This document shows, piece after piece, positions 27,247 through 36,903 of a stretch of DNA of 64,000 nt. Within the stretch, counting starts at the first letter, position 1. The number at the start of each line of letters is the position of its first letter. Both the position numbers and the translations under genes were made by a program. Source of the DNA: Chryseobacterium formosense (lineage in GTDB: Bacteria > Bacteroidota > Bacteroidia > Flavobacteriales > Weeksellaceae). The notes beneath the pieces are model-generated. The model saw nothing but the letters and a program-made list of their open reading frames with translations, was not told where the DNA came from and did no database searches. The stretch is from contig NZ_FPAP01000001.1 in NCBI RefSeq assembly GCF_900116415.1, positions 372,001-436,000 of the forward strand. The letters run 5' to 3'.

Positions 27247-27276
27247 TTGATGCAATTGTCTTTAATAGTACGTTTG
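27247..27276 (+). promoter_or_regulatory. Internal promoter and hairpin before czcA
   Basis: TTG (27247-27249), 19 bases, then TACGTTTG (27269-27276), close to consensus. A bulged inverted repeat (27234-27263, arms AAAGACGTTGCA/TGCAATTGTCTTT) covers the -33 region and could be an operator. The predicted transcription start falls at about the ATG 27284. Confidence 0.5.
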
Positions 27277-27283
27277 CTGTATT

Positions 27284-30200
27284 ATGAATGATGATTTGAC
27301 TCGTCAGCTCATTACTCTGCAGCAATTTCAATATAAAATTAAATCAAATTCTGTGTTAGATAAAATCATAAAATTTAGCATCAAGAACAAGATTATCATT
27401 GGTATCATGACCTTGTTCCTGATTATTTGGGGCGTCTGGAGCGCAACCAAATTACCGATAGATGCTGTTCCTGACATTACCAATAATCAGGTTCAAATCA
27501 TTACCGTTTGTCCAACTTTAGCCGGACAGGAAGTGGAGCAGTTGGTCACTTTCCCGATAGAACAAAGTATCGCCAATATTCCCGATATAGAGGAGACCCG
27601 AAGCATCTCAAGATTCGGATTGTCTGTGATTACTGTTGTTTTTAAAGAAAATGTGGATGTCTATTTTGCCCGCCAGCTAATAACTGAAAAACTTAAGGAA
27701 GCGACTGAGGAAATTCCGAAAGGAGTTGGGACACCGGAACTTTCACCTGTCAGTACAGGTTTGGGAGAGGTATATCAATATATTCTCCATCCGAAAAAAG
27801 GTAGTGAAAAAAAATACTCCTCCAAAGAACTGCGGACAATGCAAGACTGGATTGTAAGAAGACAATTGAACGGAACACCCGGTGTTGCAGAAGTCAACAG
27901 CTTTGGTGGAGAACTGAAACAATACGAAGTTGCAGTCGACCCAAATCGTCTCAGAGCAATGGGAGTCAGCATCACAGACCTTTTCACAGCATTGGAAAAG
28001 AACAATCAGAATACGGGAGGTGCATATATTGACAAAAAACCAAATGCTTATTTCATCCGTGGAATCGGCGTTGTGACGTCTCTTGATGACATTAAAAACA
28101 TTGCCATTGTTAATAAAACAGGCAATGTTCCGATTTTTATAAAAGATGTTGCTGATGTTCGATTGGGAAGTGCCATCCGTTACGGCGCAATGACCTACAA
28201 TGGTCAGGTAGATGCAGTTGGCGGAATTGTAATGATGCTGAAAGGTTCGAATAGCAATGAGGTTGTTAATTTAATTAAAGATAAAATTCCAACGATTCAA
28301 AAGTCTTTGCCCAATGATGTGCTCATCGAACCGTTTCTTGACCGAACCGACCTTGTGGGAAGAGCCATTAATACGGTACAGAAAAACCTTATTGAAGGCG
28401 CACTCATTGTGATTTTTGTTCTGGTCGTATTCTTAGGTAATTTTAGAGCAGGATTGATTGTTGCTTCTGCGATTCCGTTAGCATTGCTATTCGCATTGGG
28501 AATGATGAATGTTTTTGGAGTCAGCGCCAACTTAATGAGCCTTGGCGCAATAGATTTTGGATTGATTGTCGACGGAGCGGTCATTATCGTTGAAGCCACA
28601 CTTCATCATTTAGGTTTAAGAAAATCTACGCAAAAATTGACGCAGTCGGAGATGGATGAGGAAGTTTTTCTTTCGGCATCCAAAATCAGAAATAGTGCGG
28701 CATTTGGCGAAATTATTATCTTAATCGTTTACATTCCAATCTTAACCTTAGTTGGTGTGGAAGGGAAAATGTTCACGCCAATGGCTAAAACGGTTGGTTT
28801 TGCGATTTTAGGTGCTTTGATTTTATCATTGACCTACATTCCAATGATGAGCGCATTGTTTTTATCTAAAACAGTTTCGACGAAAGAAACTTTTTCAGAT
28901 AAAATGATGAATAAGCTGCAAAGTATTTATCAGCCATTGTTGCGACGCGCTTTGCAGTTAAAATACATCATTGTTTCTGCCACAATTGTTTTATTTGCGG
29001 TTTGTATCGTCATTTTTTCAAGAATGGGTGGTGAATTTATTCCGCAGTTGCAGGAAGGTGATTTTGCGTTTCACTGCATTTTGCCACAGGGAAGTTCGCT
29101 GACCCAAAGTATTGAAACTTCTATGCAGGCTTCAAGAATTATCAAACAATTTGATGAAGTGAAAATGGTTGTCGGCAAAACAGGTTCCGCTGAAGTTCCT
29201 ACTGACCCGATGCCGCCCGAAGCTTCTGATTTAATTATTGTTCTTAAACCACAAAGCGATTGGAAAACCAAGAAATCGTATAATGAATTATCAGATGAAA
29301 TTTTAGAAAAATTAGAGCTGATTCCAGGTATATTCTTTGAAAAAAACCAGCCGATACAGATGCGTTTTAATGAATTGATGACAGGAATCCGGCAAGATGT
29401 GGCCGTGAAAATTTTTGGTGAAAATCTGGATTCTCTTGCCATTTATGCTGAAAAAGTAAATAAAGTGATTCAAACTGTTGAGGGTACGACAGCTCCTCAG
29501 ATTGAGCGAATCAGCGGACTTCCACAAATCAATGTGGAATATGACCGGACAAGAATGGCCAATTACGGATTGAATATCGAAGACGTTAATAATACCTTAA
29601 GCACCGCATTCGCAGGAAAATCTGCAGGTCAGGTTTTTGAGAATGAAAGACGTTTTGATTTGGTCGTTCGTTTAGACAGCCTTCACAGAACCAATATTGA
29701 TGATGTCAATAATCTGATGATTTCAACAAGCACAGGAAACCAGATTCCTCTTTCTCAGGTGGCGAATATCAGCTACAAACTCGGTCCCTCACAGATTAGC
29801 CGAGAAGAAGGAAAACGCAGAATTGTTATTGGATTTAATGTGAAAGACCGTGATGTACAAAGTGTGGTGAATGATATTCAGGCAAAATTGGATAAGCAAG
29901 TCAAGTTGCCTTCGGGATATTACTTCACGTATGGCGGACAGTTTGAGAATCTTAAGGCCGCAAGCAAAAGGTTGATGGTTGCGGTTCCTGTTTCTTTGCT
30001 TCTCATTTTTCTACTGCTTTATTTTACATTTAAATCGTTCAAACAGGCTGCTTTGATTTTTACAGCGATTCCGATGAGTGCAATTGGTGGAATTTTCGCA
30101 TTGTTGATAAGAGATATGCCGTTCAGTATCAGTGCGGGAATTGGTTTTATCGCATTATTCGGGGTCGCGGTTTTGAACGGAATAGTTCTCATTGGAACCT

Positions 30201-31717
30201 TCAATCAATTGGAAAAAGATGGCGAAACGGATATTCTGAAACGTGTTTTTGAAGGGACTAAAATAAGACTTCGACCTGTCTTGATGACCGCTGCGGTGGC
30301 TTCTTTAGGATTTCTTCCAATGGCAATTTCAACAGGAGCCGGAGCAGAAGTGCAGAAACCTTTGGCAACGGTTGTGATTGGCGGATTGATAACGGCAACT
30401 TTCCTGACGTTATTCGTTTTACCAATGTTGTACCTAATTTTTAATACAAAATTCAGAAGAAAGAATTTAAAAATAAAAGCTTTAACAACGATTGTCGTTT
30501 TAGGATTTTTATTGATTGGACAAACTTTGAATGCTCAAACCACGAAAACTCTTTCCGTAGAAGAGGCAACAGAAATGGCGCTGACAAATAATTATTCAAT
30601 ACAATCAAAAGATTTGGATATTAAAGTTTCCGAAGCTTTGAAACCAACCGCCAACGAACTTCCGAAAATGAATGTCAGTACGCAATTGGGGCAATACAAC
30701 AGTCCGAAATTTGACCAGTCGTTTTCAATTTCACAGAGTATTCCGTTTCCGACTTTGTTCAAAGCGAAAAAAGATTTGATTAATGAAGAAATCAAAGGCA
30801 AACAAATCAATAAGGAAATTACTGCAAATGAGCTTGCAAAACAGGTGAGAACTTATTTTTATCAGATTGAATATCTGCATTACAATCAAAACAAATTGAT
30901 GAAACTCGACAGTTTGTATCAGGATTTTATCAGGATTGCAACCGTACGATTCAATGCAGGAGACATCAAGAAAATAGAGATCAGTACGGCGGAAACTCAG
31001 AAAGGAGAAATCAATCTGTTATTAAATCAAAATAAAATTTATCTGAAAAATGCCTATAAAAATCTGAAAATTCTGCTCAATACGGATGAAGATATCGAAA
31101 TTCCGCTCAATAAAAATTATCAGCCACTGAAGGCAGAATATGTTCTTGACAGTTCCACCATTGCAAATCATCCGACGGTTAAAGCTTTCTATCAGGAAAT
31201 GGAAATTGCCGAGAAGAACAAAAATGTGGAGAAATCACAAGGTTTGCCGGAGTTCAGTTTGGGTTACACCAACCAGTCTATTATTGGTTTTCATACCGTG
31301 AATGGTCAGGAAAAATATTATAATGCTGGAAATAGGTTCAATGTTGCCAACGTCGGTATTTCAATTCCGTTGACGTTTGGAGCGACTAAAGCAAGAATCC
31401 AGTCTTTGGATTATCAGAAGCAAATCGCAGAATCCAATGCTAAACTTCAGCAAAAACAATTGACAGCTCAGTTGGAAAATGCATTAAGCCAATACCAGCA
31501 GGATGTTTTACAATATGAATATTATGTGAATCAGGCTTTACCTAATGCCGAAAAAATCGTGAAAGCAGGACAACTCGGATACAAAACCGGAGAAATTTCC
31601 TACGTCGAATATCTTTTTGCCTTACAGACAGCCACCAACATTCAGCTAAAATATTTGGAATCCATTCAACAGGTCAATCAGTCTGTCATCACCATTAATT
31701 CTTTAATCAATCAATAA
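27284..31717 (+). CDS. czcA: Heavy-metal efflux RND transporter fused to a TolC-like outer-membrane factor
   Basis: Single 1477-residue protein. Residues ~20-1060 are a CzcA/CusA-type inner-membrane RND pump driven by protons; TM4 has DFGLIVDGAVIIVE, the Asp/Asp/Glu set of the Co/Zn/Cd (HME1) group rather than the Cu/Ag group. After a new signal-like segment (IVVLGFLLIGQTLNAQ) residues ~1085-1477 form a TolC/OEP outer-membrane channel. The fusion implies processing at this segment or a spanning protein; the layout is known in Bacteroidota. GTG at 27353 (VLDKIIKFSIKNK) aligns better with other CzcA N-termini, and a promoter just before 27284 would leave no leader for the ATG. The periplasmic partner starts one base after the stop. 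Confidence 0.93.
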   Translation: MNDDLTRQLITLQQFQYKIKSNSVLDKIIKFSIKNKIIIGIMTLFLIIWGVWSATKLPIDAVPDITNNQVQIITVCPTLAGQEVEQLVTFPIEQSIANIPDIEETRSISRFGLSVITVVFKENVDVYFARQLITEKLKEATEEIPKGVGTPELSPVSTGLGEVYQYILHPKKGSEKKYSSKELRTMQDWIVRRQLNGTPGVAEVNSFGGELKQYEVAVDPNRLRAMGVSITDLFTALEKNNQNTGGAYIDKKPNAYFIRGIGVVTSLDDIKNIAIVNKTGNVPIFIKDVADVRLGSAIRYGAMTYNGQVDAVGGIVMMLKGSNSNEVVNLIKDKIPTIQKSLPNDVLIEPFLDRTDLVGRAINTVQKNLIEGALIVIFVLVVFLGNFRAGLIVASAIPLALLFALGMMNVFGVSANLMSLGAIDFGLIVDGAVIIVEATLHHLGLRKSTQKLTQSEMDEEVFLSASKIRNSAAFGEIIILIVYIPILTLVGVEGKMFTPMAKTVGFAILGALILSLTYIPMMSALFLSKTVSTKETFSDKMMNKLQSIYQPLLRRALQLKYIIVSATIVLFAVCIVIFSRMGGEFIPQLQEGDFAFHCILPQGSSLTQSIETSMQASRIIKQFDEVKMVVGKTGSAEVPTDPMPPEASDLIIVLKPQSDWKTKKSYNELSDEILEKLELIPGIFFEKNQPIQMRFNELMTGIRQDVAVKIFGENLDSLAIYAEKVNKVIQTVEGTTAPQIERISGLPQINVEYDRTRMANYGLNIEDVNNTLSTAFAGKSAGQVFENERRFDLVVRLDSLHRTNIDDVNNLMISTSTGNQIPLSQVANISYKLGPSQISREEGKRRIVIGFNVKDRDVQSVVNDIQAKLDKQVKLPSGYYFTYGGQFENLKAASKRLMVAVPVSLLLIFLLLYFTFKSFKQAALIFTAIPMSAIGGIFALLIRDMPFSISAGIGFIALFGVAVLNGIVLIGTFNQLEKDGETDILKRVFEGTKIRLRPVLMTAAVASLGFLPMAISTGAGAEVQKPLATVVIGGLITATFLTLFVLPMLYLIFNTKFRRKNLKIKALTTIVVLGFLLIGQTLNAQTTKTLSVEEATEMALTNNYSIQSKDLDIKVSEALKPTANELPKMNVSTQLGQYNSPKFDQSFSISQSIPFPTLFKAKKDLINEEIKGKQINKEITANELAKQVRTYFYQIEYLHYNQNKLMKLDSLYQDFIRIATVRFNAGDIKKIEISTAETQKGEINLLLNQNKIYLKNAYKNLKILLNTDEDIEIPLNKNYQPLKAEYVLDSSTIANHPTVKAFYQEMEIAEKNKNVEKSQGLPEFSLGYTNQSIIGFHTVNGQEKYYNAGNRFNVANVGISIPLTFGATKARIQSLDYQKQIAESNAKLQQKQLTAQLENALSQYQQDVLQYEYYVNQALPNAEKIVKAGQLGYKTGEISYVEYLFALQTATNIQLKYLESIQQVNQSVITINSLINQ

Positions 31718-31718
31718 A

Positions 31719-32969
31719 ATGAAACAACATATCATCTATACAGCTTTTGCTTTAATTTTTCTCGTAAGCTGCGGAAAGAAAGATTCAAATGAATCTGAGA
31801 GTGAAATTAAAACCGAGAAAACAGAAGAACACGGCGAGGAAGCTCCACAAACCATTGCGAGCCTTACGGAAGAACAGATGAAAGCGGTCGGCATCACTTT
31901 GGGGAAAATCGAAATGAAGGAACTGACTTCCACGATTAAAGCAAATGGCGCATTACGTGTTCCTAATAATAATAAAGCAACTATCACTTCAATGTATGGT
32001 GGAATTATCAAAACTCTGAATGTGCAAATTGGGGATTTTGTAAAAAAAGGACAGGTGATTGCCTCTATTTCAAATCCAGAGTATATACAATTGCAGGAGC
32101 AATATTTAACTGTAAAAAGCAGAATTGCATTTGCCGAGCAGGAATACAAAAGACAAAAAGAATTGTTTGATAATGATGCCGGAGCCAAGAAAAACCTTCA
32201 AAGTTCCGATGCTGAACTGAAAACTCTGAGAACACAACGTTCATCTTTGCAGAGACAGCTTCAGATCATGGGAATTAATCCTGCGAATATCAGTAACGGA
32301 AATTTAAGGTCTGGCTTAGCTATTACATCGCCAATCAGCGGAACGGTCAGCAATATTTCTGCGCAGATAGGAAGTTATGTCGACATTTCATCGCCAGTTG
32401 CAGAAGTGATTGACAATGGCTCTTTACATCTCGATCTGCAGGTTTTTGAAAAGGATCTGCCTAAGATGAAAGTTGGGCAGATCGTTCATTTTAAACTCAC
32501 TAATAATCCAGAAACCGAGTATGATGCCAAGATTTACAGCATCGGTTCATCTTTTGAAAATGACAGCAAAACCATCTCGGTTCACTGTTCAGTCACAGGA
32601 AACAAAGCGGGATTAATAGATGGAATGAATATCACAGGAATCGTAAGTCTTGATAAAAGTACAACACCCGCAGTTCCTAACGAAGCGATTGTAGAAGCCG
32701 ACAGCAAATACTACATTTTCATTAAAACTGACAAAAAACCGGAAGAACATCACGCAGAAGAAAGCGAATATCAGGACGAACAGAAAGCGCCCGAGAAAGA
32801 ATCAAAAGCCATTAATTTTGAAAAGATTGAAGTGGTGAAAGGTTCTTCTGATATGGGTTACACGGCAATAACGACAGTCAATGAAATTTCAGACGATGCT
32901 GAAGTTGTTGTGAAAGGAGCATTTTTTGTCAATGCAAAATTGAGTAATTCGGGAGAACACGAACATTAA
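31719..32969 (+). CDS. czcB: RND efflux periplasmic adaptor (CzcB/CusB type) lipoprotein
   Basis: Membrane-fusion protein of 416 residues linking the RND pump to the outer-membrane channel. It begins with a lipoprotein signal (ALIFLVSCG). Lipoyl-like halves (GGIIKTLNVQIGDFVKKGQV and SPISGTVSNISAQIGSYVDI) flank an alpha-hairpin of about residues 120-190, followed by beta-barrel and membrane-proximal domains. A His/Glu-rich stretch near residues 345-365 (EEHHAEESEYQDEQ) and the C-terminal GEHEH may bind metal. It lies between the CzcA fusion and the P-type ATPase in one operon. Confidence 0.92.
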   Translation: MKQHIIYTAFALIFLVSCGKKDSNESESEIKTEKTEEHGEEAPQTIASLTEEQMKAVGITLGKIEMKELTSTIKANGALRVPNNNKATITSMYGGIIKTLNVQIGDFVKKGQVIASISNPEYIQLQEQYLTVKSRIAFAEQEYKRQKELFDNDAGAKKNLQSSDAELKTLRTQRSSLQRQLQIMGINPANISNGNLRSGLAITSPISGTVSNISAQIGSYVDISSPVAEVIDNGSLHLDLQVFEKDLPKMKVGQIVHFKLTNNPETEYDAKIYSIGSSFENDSKTISVHCSVTGNKAGLIDGMNITGIVSLDKSTTPAVPNEAIVEADSKYYIFIKTDKKPEEHHAEESEYQDEQKAPEKESKAINFEKIEVVKGSSDMGYTAITTVNEISDDAEVVVKGAFFVNAKLSNSGEHEH

Positions 32970-32988
32970 TCAAAATAGATAAATTACA

Positions 32989-35037
32989 ATGTCAAATAAT
33001 ATAAATCACGAAAATCAACCTGAGAAAAAGCCAACTCCACAGGAAGAGAAAATCTACGAAGAAGCAGGTGCTAAAAAAATAATTGACGATGACGGATGCT
33101 GTTCTTCCAAGAAAGGCAAACCTGAAAAACACAGCGATGACGATGGTCACGACCACGATCACGATAATTCTGATAAAACAACATTCCAGATGTTTTTGCC
33201 GGCAATTGTTTCTTTCTTCGTGCTTTTGGCAGGGATAGTAATCGATAATTTCATTCTGCAGGGGTGGTTCAAAGACTGGGTCAGAATTATCTGGTATGCA
33301 GTTGCTTATATTCCCGTTGGTCTGCCGGTTCTGAAAGAAGCTTATGAAAGCATTATAAAAGGCGATATTTTTTCGGAGTTTTTTCTGATGAGCATTGCGA
33401 CAGTTGGCGCATTTGCAATTGGGGAATATCCGGAAGGTGTGGCGGTCATGTTGTTTTACAGCGTTGGTGAAGTATTCCAGACGCTTGCAGTTTCAAGAGC
33501 GAAAAGTAATATCAAAGCACTCTTGGATCAGCGTCCTGACGAAGTAACCATCCTTGAAAACAATCAGCCTAAAACCATCCCTGCAGATCAGGCAAAAATT
33601 GGCGATATCATCCAATTAAAGTCAGGTGAAAAGTTAGCTTTGGATGGGGAATTAATAAGCGATTCAGCATCATTCAATACGGCTGCTTTGACTGGTGAGA
33701 GCAAACCTGATACAAAAAACAAAGGCGAAAGTGTATTGGCAGGAATGATCAATCTCCAAACCATTGCCCAGGTAAAAGTGACAACGGCTTACGAAGACAG
33801 TAAGTTGAGCAAAATACTGGAATTGGTACAGAATGCAACGGCTCAGAAAGCACCAACCGAACTTTTTATCCGAAAATTTGCAAGGGTCTATACACCGATC
33901 GTTGTAGGATTAGCAGTACTGATCTGCTTTCTACCATACTTTTTTGTAGATGAGTATATCTTCAGGGATTGGCTTTACAGAGCATTGGTCTTTCTGGTTA
34001 TTTCTTGTCCGTGTGCTTTGGTCATCAGTATTCCTTTGGGTTATTTCGGGGGAATTGGCGCAGCTTCAAAAAATGGAATTTTGTTTAAGGGGAGTAACTT
34101 CTTAGATATTATTGCCAATATTCAGAATGTCGTGATGGACAAGACCGGAACGATGACAGAAGGTGTCTTCAAAGTTCAGGAAGTCAACATCAAACCGGAA
34201 TTTGATAAGGATGAACTGCTGAAAATGGTCAATGCTTTAGAAAGCAAAAGTACACATCCAGTTGCCACGGCAATCCACGATTATGTGGGCAAAATAGATC
34301 AATCTTTAGAACTTCAGAATACAGAAGAAATCGCAGGACACGGACTGAAAGCGAATGCCAAAGGAAAAGAGCTATTGGTAGGGAATTTCAAATTGATGGA
34401 CAAGTTTAGTATTCAATATGACATTGATCCATCAGAGATTATATATACTGTGATTGCGATTGCCTATGACGGGAAATTCGCAGGCTATATTACGATTGCT
34501 GACAATATCAAGGAAGATGCAAAACAAACGGTAGAAAGATTACACAGTTTAAATGTGAAAGCTACAATGCTAAGCGGTGATAAAAGTACCGTTGTAAAAT
34601 TTGTAGCCCAACAGTTAGGAATTGATAATGCTTTTGGAGACCTATTACCCGAAGATAAGGTCAATAAAGTGAAAGAGATCAAATCCCGAAATGAAACCGT
34701 TGCATTTGTAGGAGATGGTGTAAATGATGCGCCTGTTGTAGCGTTGAGCGATGTGGGAATTGCGATGGGTGGACTTGGAAGTGATGCCACCATTGAAACC
34801 GCAGATGTAGTGATTCAAGACGATAAGCCTTCCAAAATACCGATGGCGATCAATATTGGAAAACAAACAAGAAAAATTGTCTGGCAGAATATTATCCTGG
34901 CTTTCGCAGTAAAAGGGGTAGTTCTTATTCTTGGAGCAGGCGGATTGGCAACAATGTGGGAAGCCGTCTTTGCGGATGTAGGAGTAGCTTTACTGGCAAT
35001 TTTAAATGCAGTGAGGATCCAGAAAATGAAATTCTAA
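32989..35037 (+). CDS. Zn/Cd/Pb-type P1B ATPase
   Basis: Metal-exporting ATPase of 682 residues in the inner membrane. Motifs: ISCPCALVIS (CPC), DKTGT (phosphorylated Asp near residue 384), STHPVA (HP motif) and GDGVNDAPVV. Lys in AFAVKGVVL and Asp in FADVGVALL near the C-terminus match the P1B-2 group (ZntA/CadA), giving Zn, Cd, Pb or Co as likely substrates. The usual GMxCxxC domain is missing; instead the N-terminus has DDDGCC and a His/Asp run, DDDGHDHDHDNSD. Last gene of the metal-efflux operon, 19 bases after czcB. Confidence 0.93.
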   Translation: MSNNINHENQPEKKPTPQEEKIYEEAGAKKIIDDDGCCSSKKGKPEKHSDDDGHDHDHDNSDKTTFQMFLPAIVSFFVLLAGIVIDNFILQGWFKDWVRIIWYAVAYIPVGLPVLKEAYESIIKGDIFSEFFLMSIATVGAFAIGEYPEGVAVMLFYSVGEVFQTLAVSRAKSNIKALLDQRPDEVTILENNQPKTIPADQAKIGDIIQLKSGEKLALDGELISDSASFNTAALTGESKPDTKNKGESVLAGMINLQTIAQVKVTTAYEDSKLSKILELVQNATAQKAPTELFIRKFARVYTPIVVGLAVLICFLPYFFVDEYIFRDWLYRALVFLVISCPCALVISIPLGYFGGIGAASKNGILFKGSNFLDIIANIQNVVMDKTGTMTEGVFKVQEVNIKPEFDKDELLKMVNALESKSTHPVATAIHDYVGKIDQSLELQNTEEIAGHGLKANAKGKELLVGNFKLMDKFSIQYDIDPSEIIYTVIAIAYDGKFAGYITIADNIKEDAKQTVERLHSLNVKATMLSGDKSTVVKFVAQQLGIDNAFGDLLPEDKVNKVKEIKSRNETVAFVGDGVNDAPVVALSDVGIAMGGLGSDATIETADVVIQDDKPSKIPMAINIGKQTRKIVWQNIILAFAVKGVVLILGAGGLATMWEAVFADVGVALLAILNAVRIQKMKF

Positions 35038-35153
35038 TAAAAATTTAGACGTATGCAATTACTTAGGGACTCAGATTTTGTTCATAGTATACTTTACTGA
35101 TGCAGAAATAATTTTTTCGGTACCTTCAGATCTTAGAATTAAATTTATAAAAA

Positions 35154-36035
35154 TTGAAAAATAAGAATCTAGATATAAAGCAATATGAACTTTCGCCGCA
35201 GGCAAAAGCAGGAATTGTCATTGTAAAGATGGAAGATCGGGAAACTGAAGAACACGATGTTTCCAAACCGCACCGTGATGACCACTGTCAATTGATGCTT
35301 GCTGTAAGTGGAAATTTTAAATTGAATGTCGATTTTGAAACCATTGAGTTCAACGCTCCGGCATTACTTTTCGTATTTCCGGAGCAGGTTCATCAGGTGA
35401 TCGAAGTGAAAGATTCCAAAGGTTGGATGATCAGCTTTGATCCTTCACTTATTGATAAAGAAGTGCTTCAGCTATTAGAACATCAATTTAGTAATCCGTT
35501 TTTGCTTCAGCAGGAATCTGTTTTCTTTCAGCAAGTGATCATCCTAATGGATTTTATTGAAAAAGTACAATTACAAAATACCAATCACTATCTTCAAAAA
35601 ACTGTCAGCTCTTTATTGAATGCGCTACTGAGCTTTGTTGCCGGAGAATTGATTGCTAATTTACCGATGATAAAAGGGAAAGAAAAACGCAGTATCATCA
35701 TTAAGGAAAACTTCATCAAGCTGACCAAAGAACATTTCAAAACCTGGAAGCAACCAGCGAAATATGCTTCTGCACTTTCTATTTCAACGTCTCATTTGAA
35801 CGACACTGTAAAATCATTGACGGGAAGTTCGGTTTCCGCTCATATTCAGGAAGTATCCATGTTGGAAGCTAAAAGATTGCTTTATTTTACAGATAATGCA
35901 GTTAAGGAGATTGCTTACGAAGTGGGTTATGATGAGCCTGTTTATTTTGGAAAACTGTTTAAAAAAATAACAAAATTGACGCCTCTTGAGTTTCGGAAGA
36001 AATTCCGTGATAAAGACTATTCTTCCTCTGATTGA
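35154..36035 (+). CDS. AraC family transcriptional regulator
   Basis: Regulator of 293 residues from a TTG start. Sensor half: VSKPHRDDHCQLMLAVSGNF, ALLFVFPEQVHQVIEV (cupin-like). DNA-binding half: ASALSISTSHLNDTVKSLTG and IAYEVGYDEPVYFGKLFKKI, ending LTPLEFRKKF. It resembles the AraC proteins that adjoin oxidoreductase genes elsewhere in this window. It follows the metal ATPase but has a separate upstream region; its target may be the downstream phosphatase-like gene. Confidence 0.87.
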   Translation: MKNKNLDIKQYELSPQAKAGIVIVKMEDRETEEHDVSKPHRDDHCQLMLAVSGNFKLNVDFETIEFNAPALLFVFPEQVHQVIEVKDSKGWMISFDPSLIDKEVLQLLEHQFSNPFLLQQESVFFQQVIILMDFIEKVQLQNTNHYLQKTVSSLLNALLSFVAGELIANLPMIKGKEKRSIIIKENFIKLTKEHFKTWKQPAKYASALSISTSHLNDTVKSLTGSSVSAHIQEVSMLEAKRLLYFTDNAVKEIAYEVGYDEPVYFGKLFKKITKLTPLEFRKKFRDKDYSSSD

Positions 36036-36086
36036 AACTATCATCAAGGTTGATCACGTGAGTAGATTTGCATTGTAATTAATACA

Positions 36087-36902
36087 ATGATTAAGATGCA
36101 AAACGAAATCAAAATCCCCATTATACTTAATGCCGTACGAAAAATTGGGGATGACTTTTTAAAAAAGTATAAACTAAATCCAATACCGCAAAGTATGGAT
36201 GAGCTTTTGAAAGAATTGAAGAACATTGATACTTTATGTTTGGCTTCTTTAAAAAAAGATCTAACTCTTGAATTCCCCAATATTCCCTGGCATATCGGTG
36301 ACGAATTTGATACCGATTCGCAAAGAAATCCTGCCGCAGTAGAAGAATATTGGCTGTGTGACGCAATGGATGGCGCTATCCAATATCTGCAACATATTCC
36401 TGGATGGACGATTAATTTGGTATTTATCCGTAATGGAAAACCGTTTTTCTCAGTTATTTATGATCCATTGGCCAACGAAATATTTTGGGCAAAAGATGGT
36501 GAAGGTGCTTTTATGAATGATAAAGCAATGAATATCAGTCGTAAAAAAGATTTTGCAGTGATGTTGGCTGTTTTCGAGTATGGACATCAGGACAAATCCA
36601 ATAATCATTTGAATAAAAAAATTGGTTTTACAATCACACAACTGCTGGATAATTTCGGAATTGTAAGAAACTACGGACCGCACGGATTGCAACTGGCTTA
36701 TGTTGGTGCCGGAAGAATCGATATGTTTATTCAGGAAGATCTCGATACATATAATTGGATCGCTGGATTGCTGATTGCCAAAGAAGCCGGAGCTGAAATT
36801 TTAACAACCGATGGAATTCCTTGGAAATGGGGAAGCGAAAGCCTTTTGGTCGCAGGCAAAAGTATTATTGAAAAATATCTCTCAATTAAATCTGAAAATT
36901 AA
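36087..36902 (+). CDS. Inositol monophosphatase family protein
   Basis: Sugar-phosphatase-fold protein of 271 residues (inositol monophosphatase / CysQ / FBPase superfamily). The metal-binding pattern is recognisable but altered: YWLCDAMDGAIQYLQHIPGW stands where family members have D-P-(I/L)-D-G-T-x-N, so Pro is replaced by Ala. The second part (DLDTYNWIAGLLIAKEAGAEILTTDG) corresponds to WD-x-A-x2-L-I-x-E-A-G but has Asn for Asp (YNWIAG). These changes may reduce or alter catalysis. An ATG at 36096 is an alternative start. The next gene begins two bases after the stop. Confidence 0.8.
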   Translation: MIKMQNEIKIPIILNAVRKIGDDFLKKYKLNPIPQSMDELLKELKNIDTLCLASLKKDLTLEFPNIPWHIGDEFDTDSQRNPAAVEEYWLCDAMDGAIQYLQHIPGWTINLVFIRNGKPFFSVIYDPLANEIFWAKDGEGAFMNDKAMNISRKKDFAVMLAVFEYGHQDKSNNHLNKKIGFTITQLLDNFGIVRNYGPHGLQLAYVGAGRIDMFIQEDLDTYNWIAGLLIAKEAGAEILTTDGIPWKWGSESLLVAGKSIIEKYLSIKSEN

Positions 36903-36903
36903 A

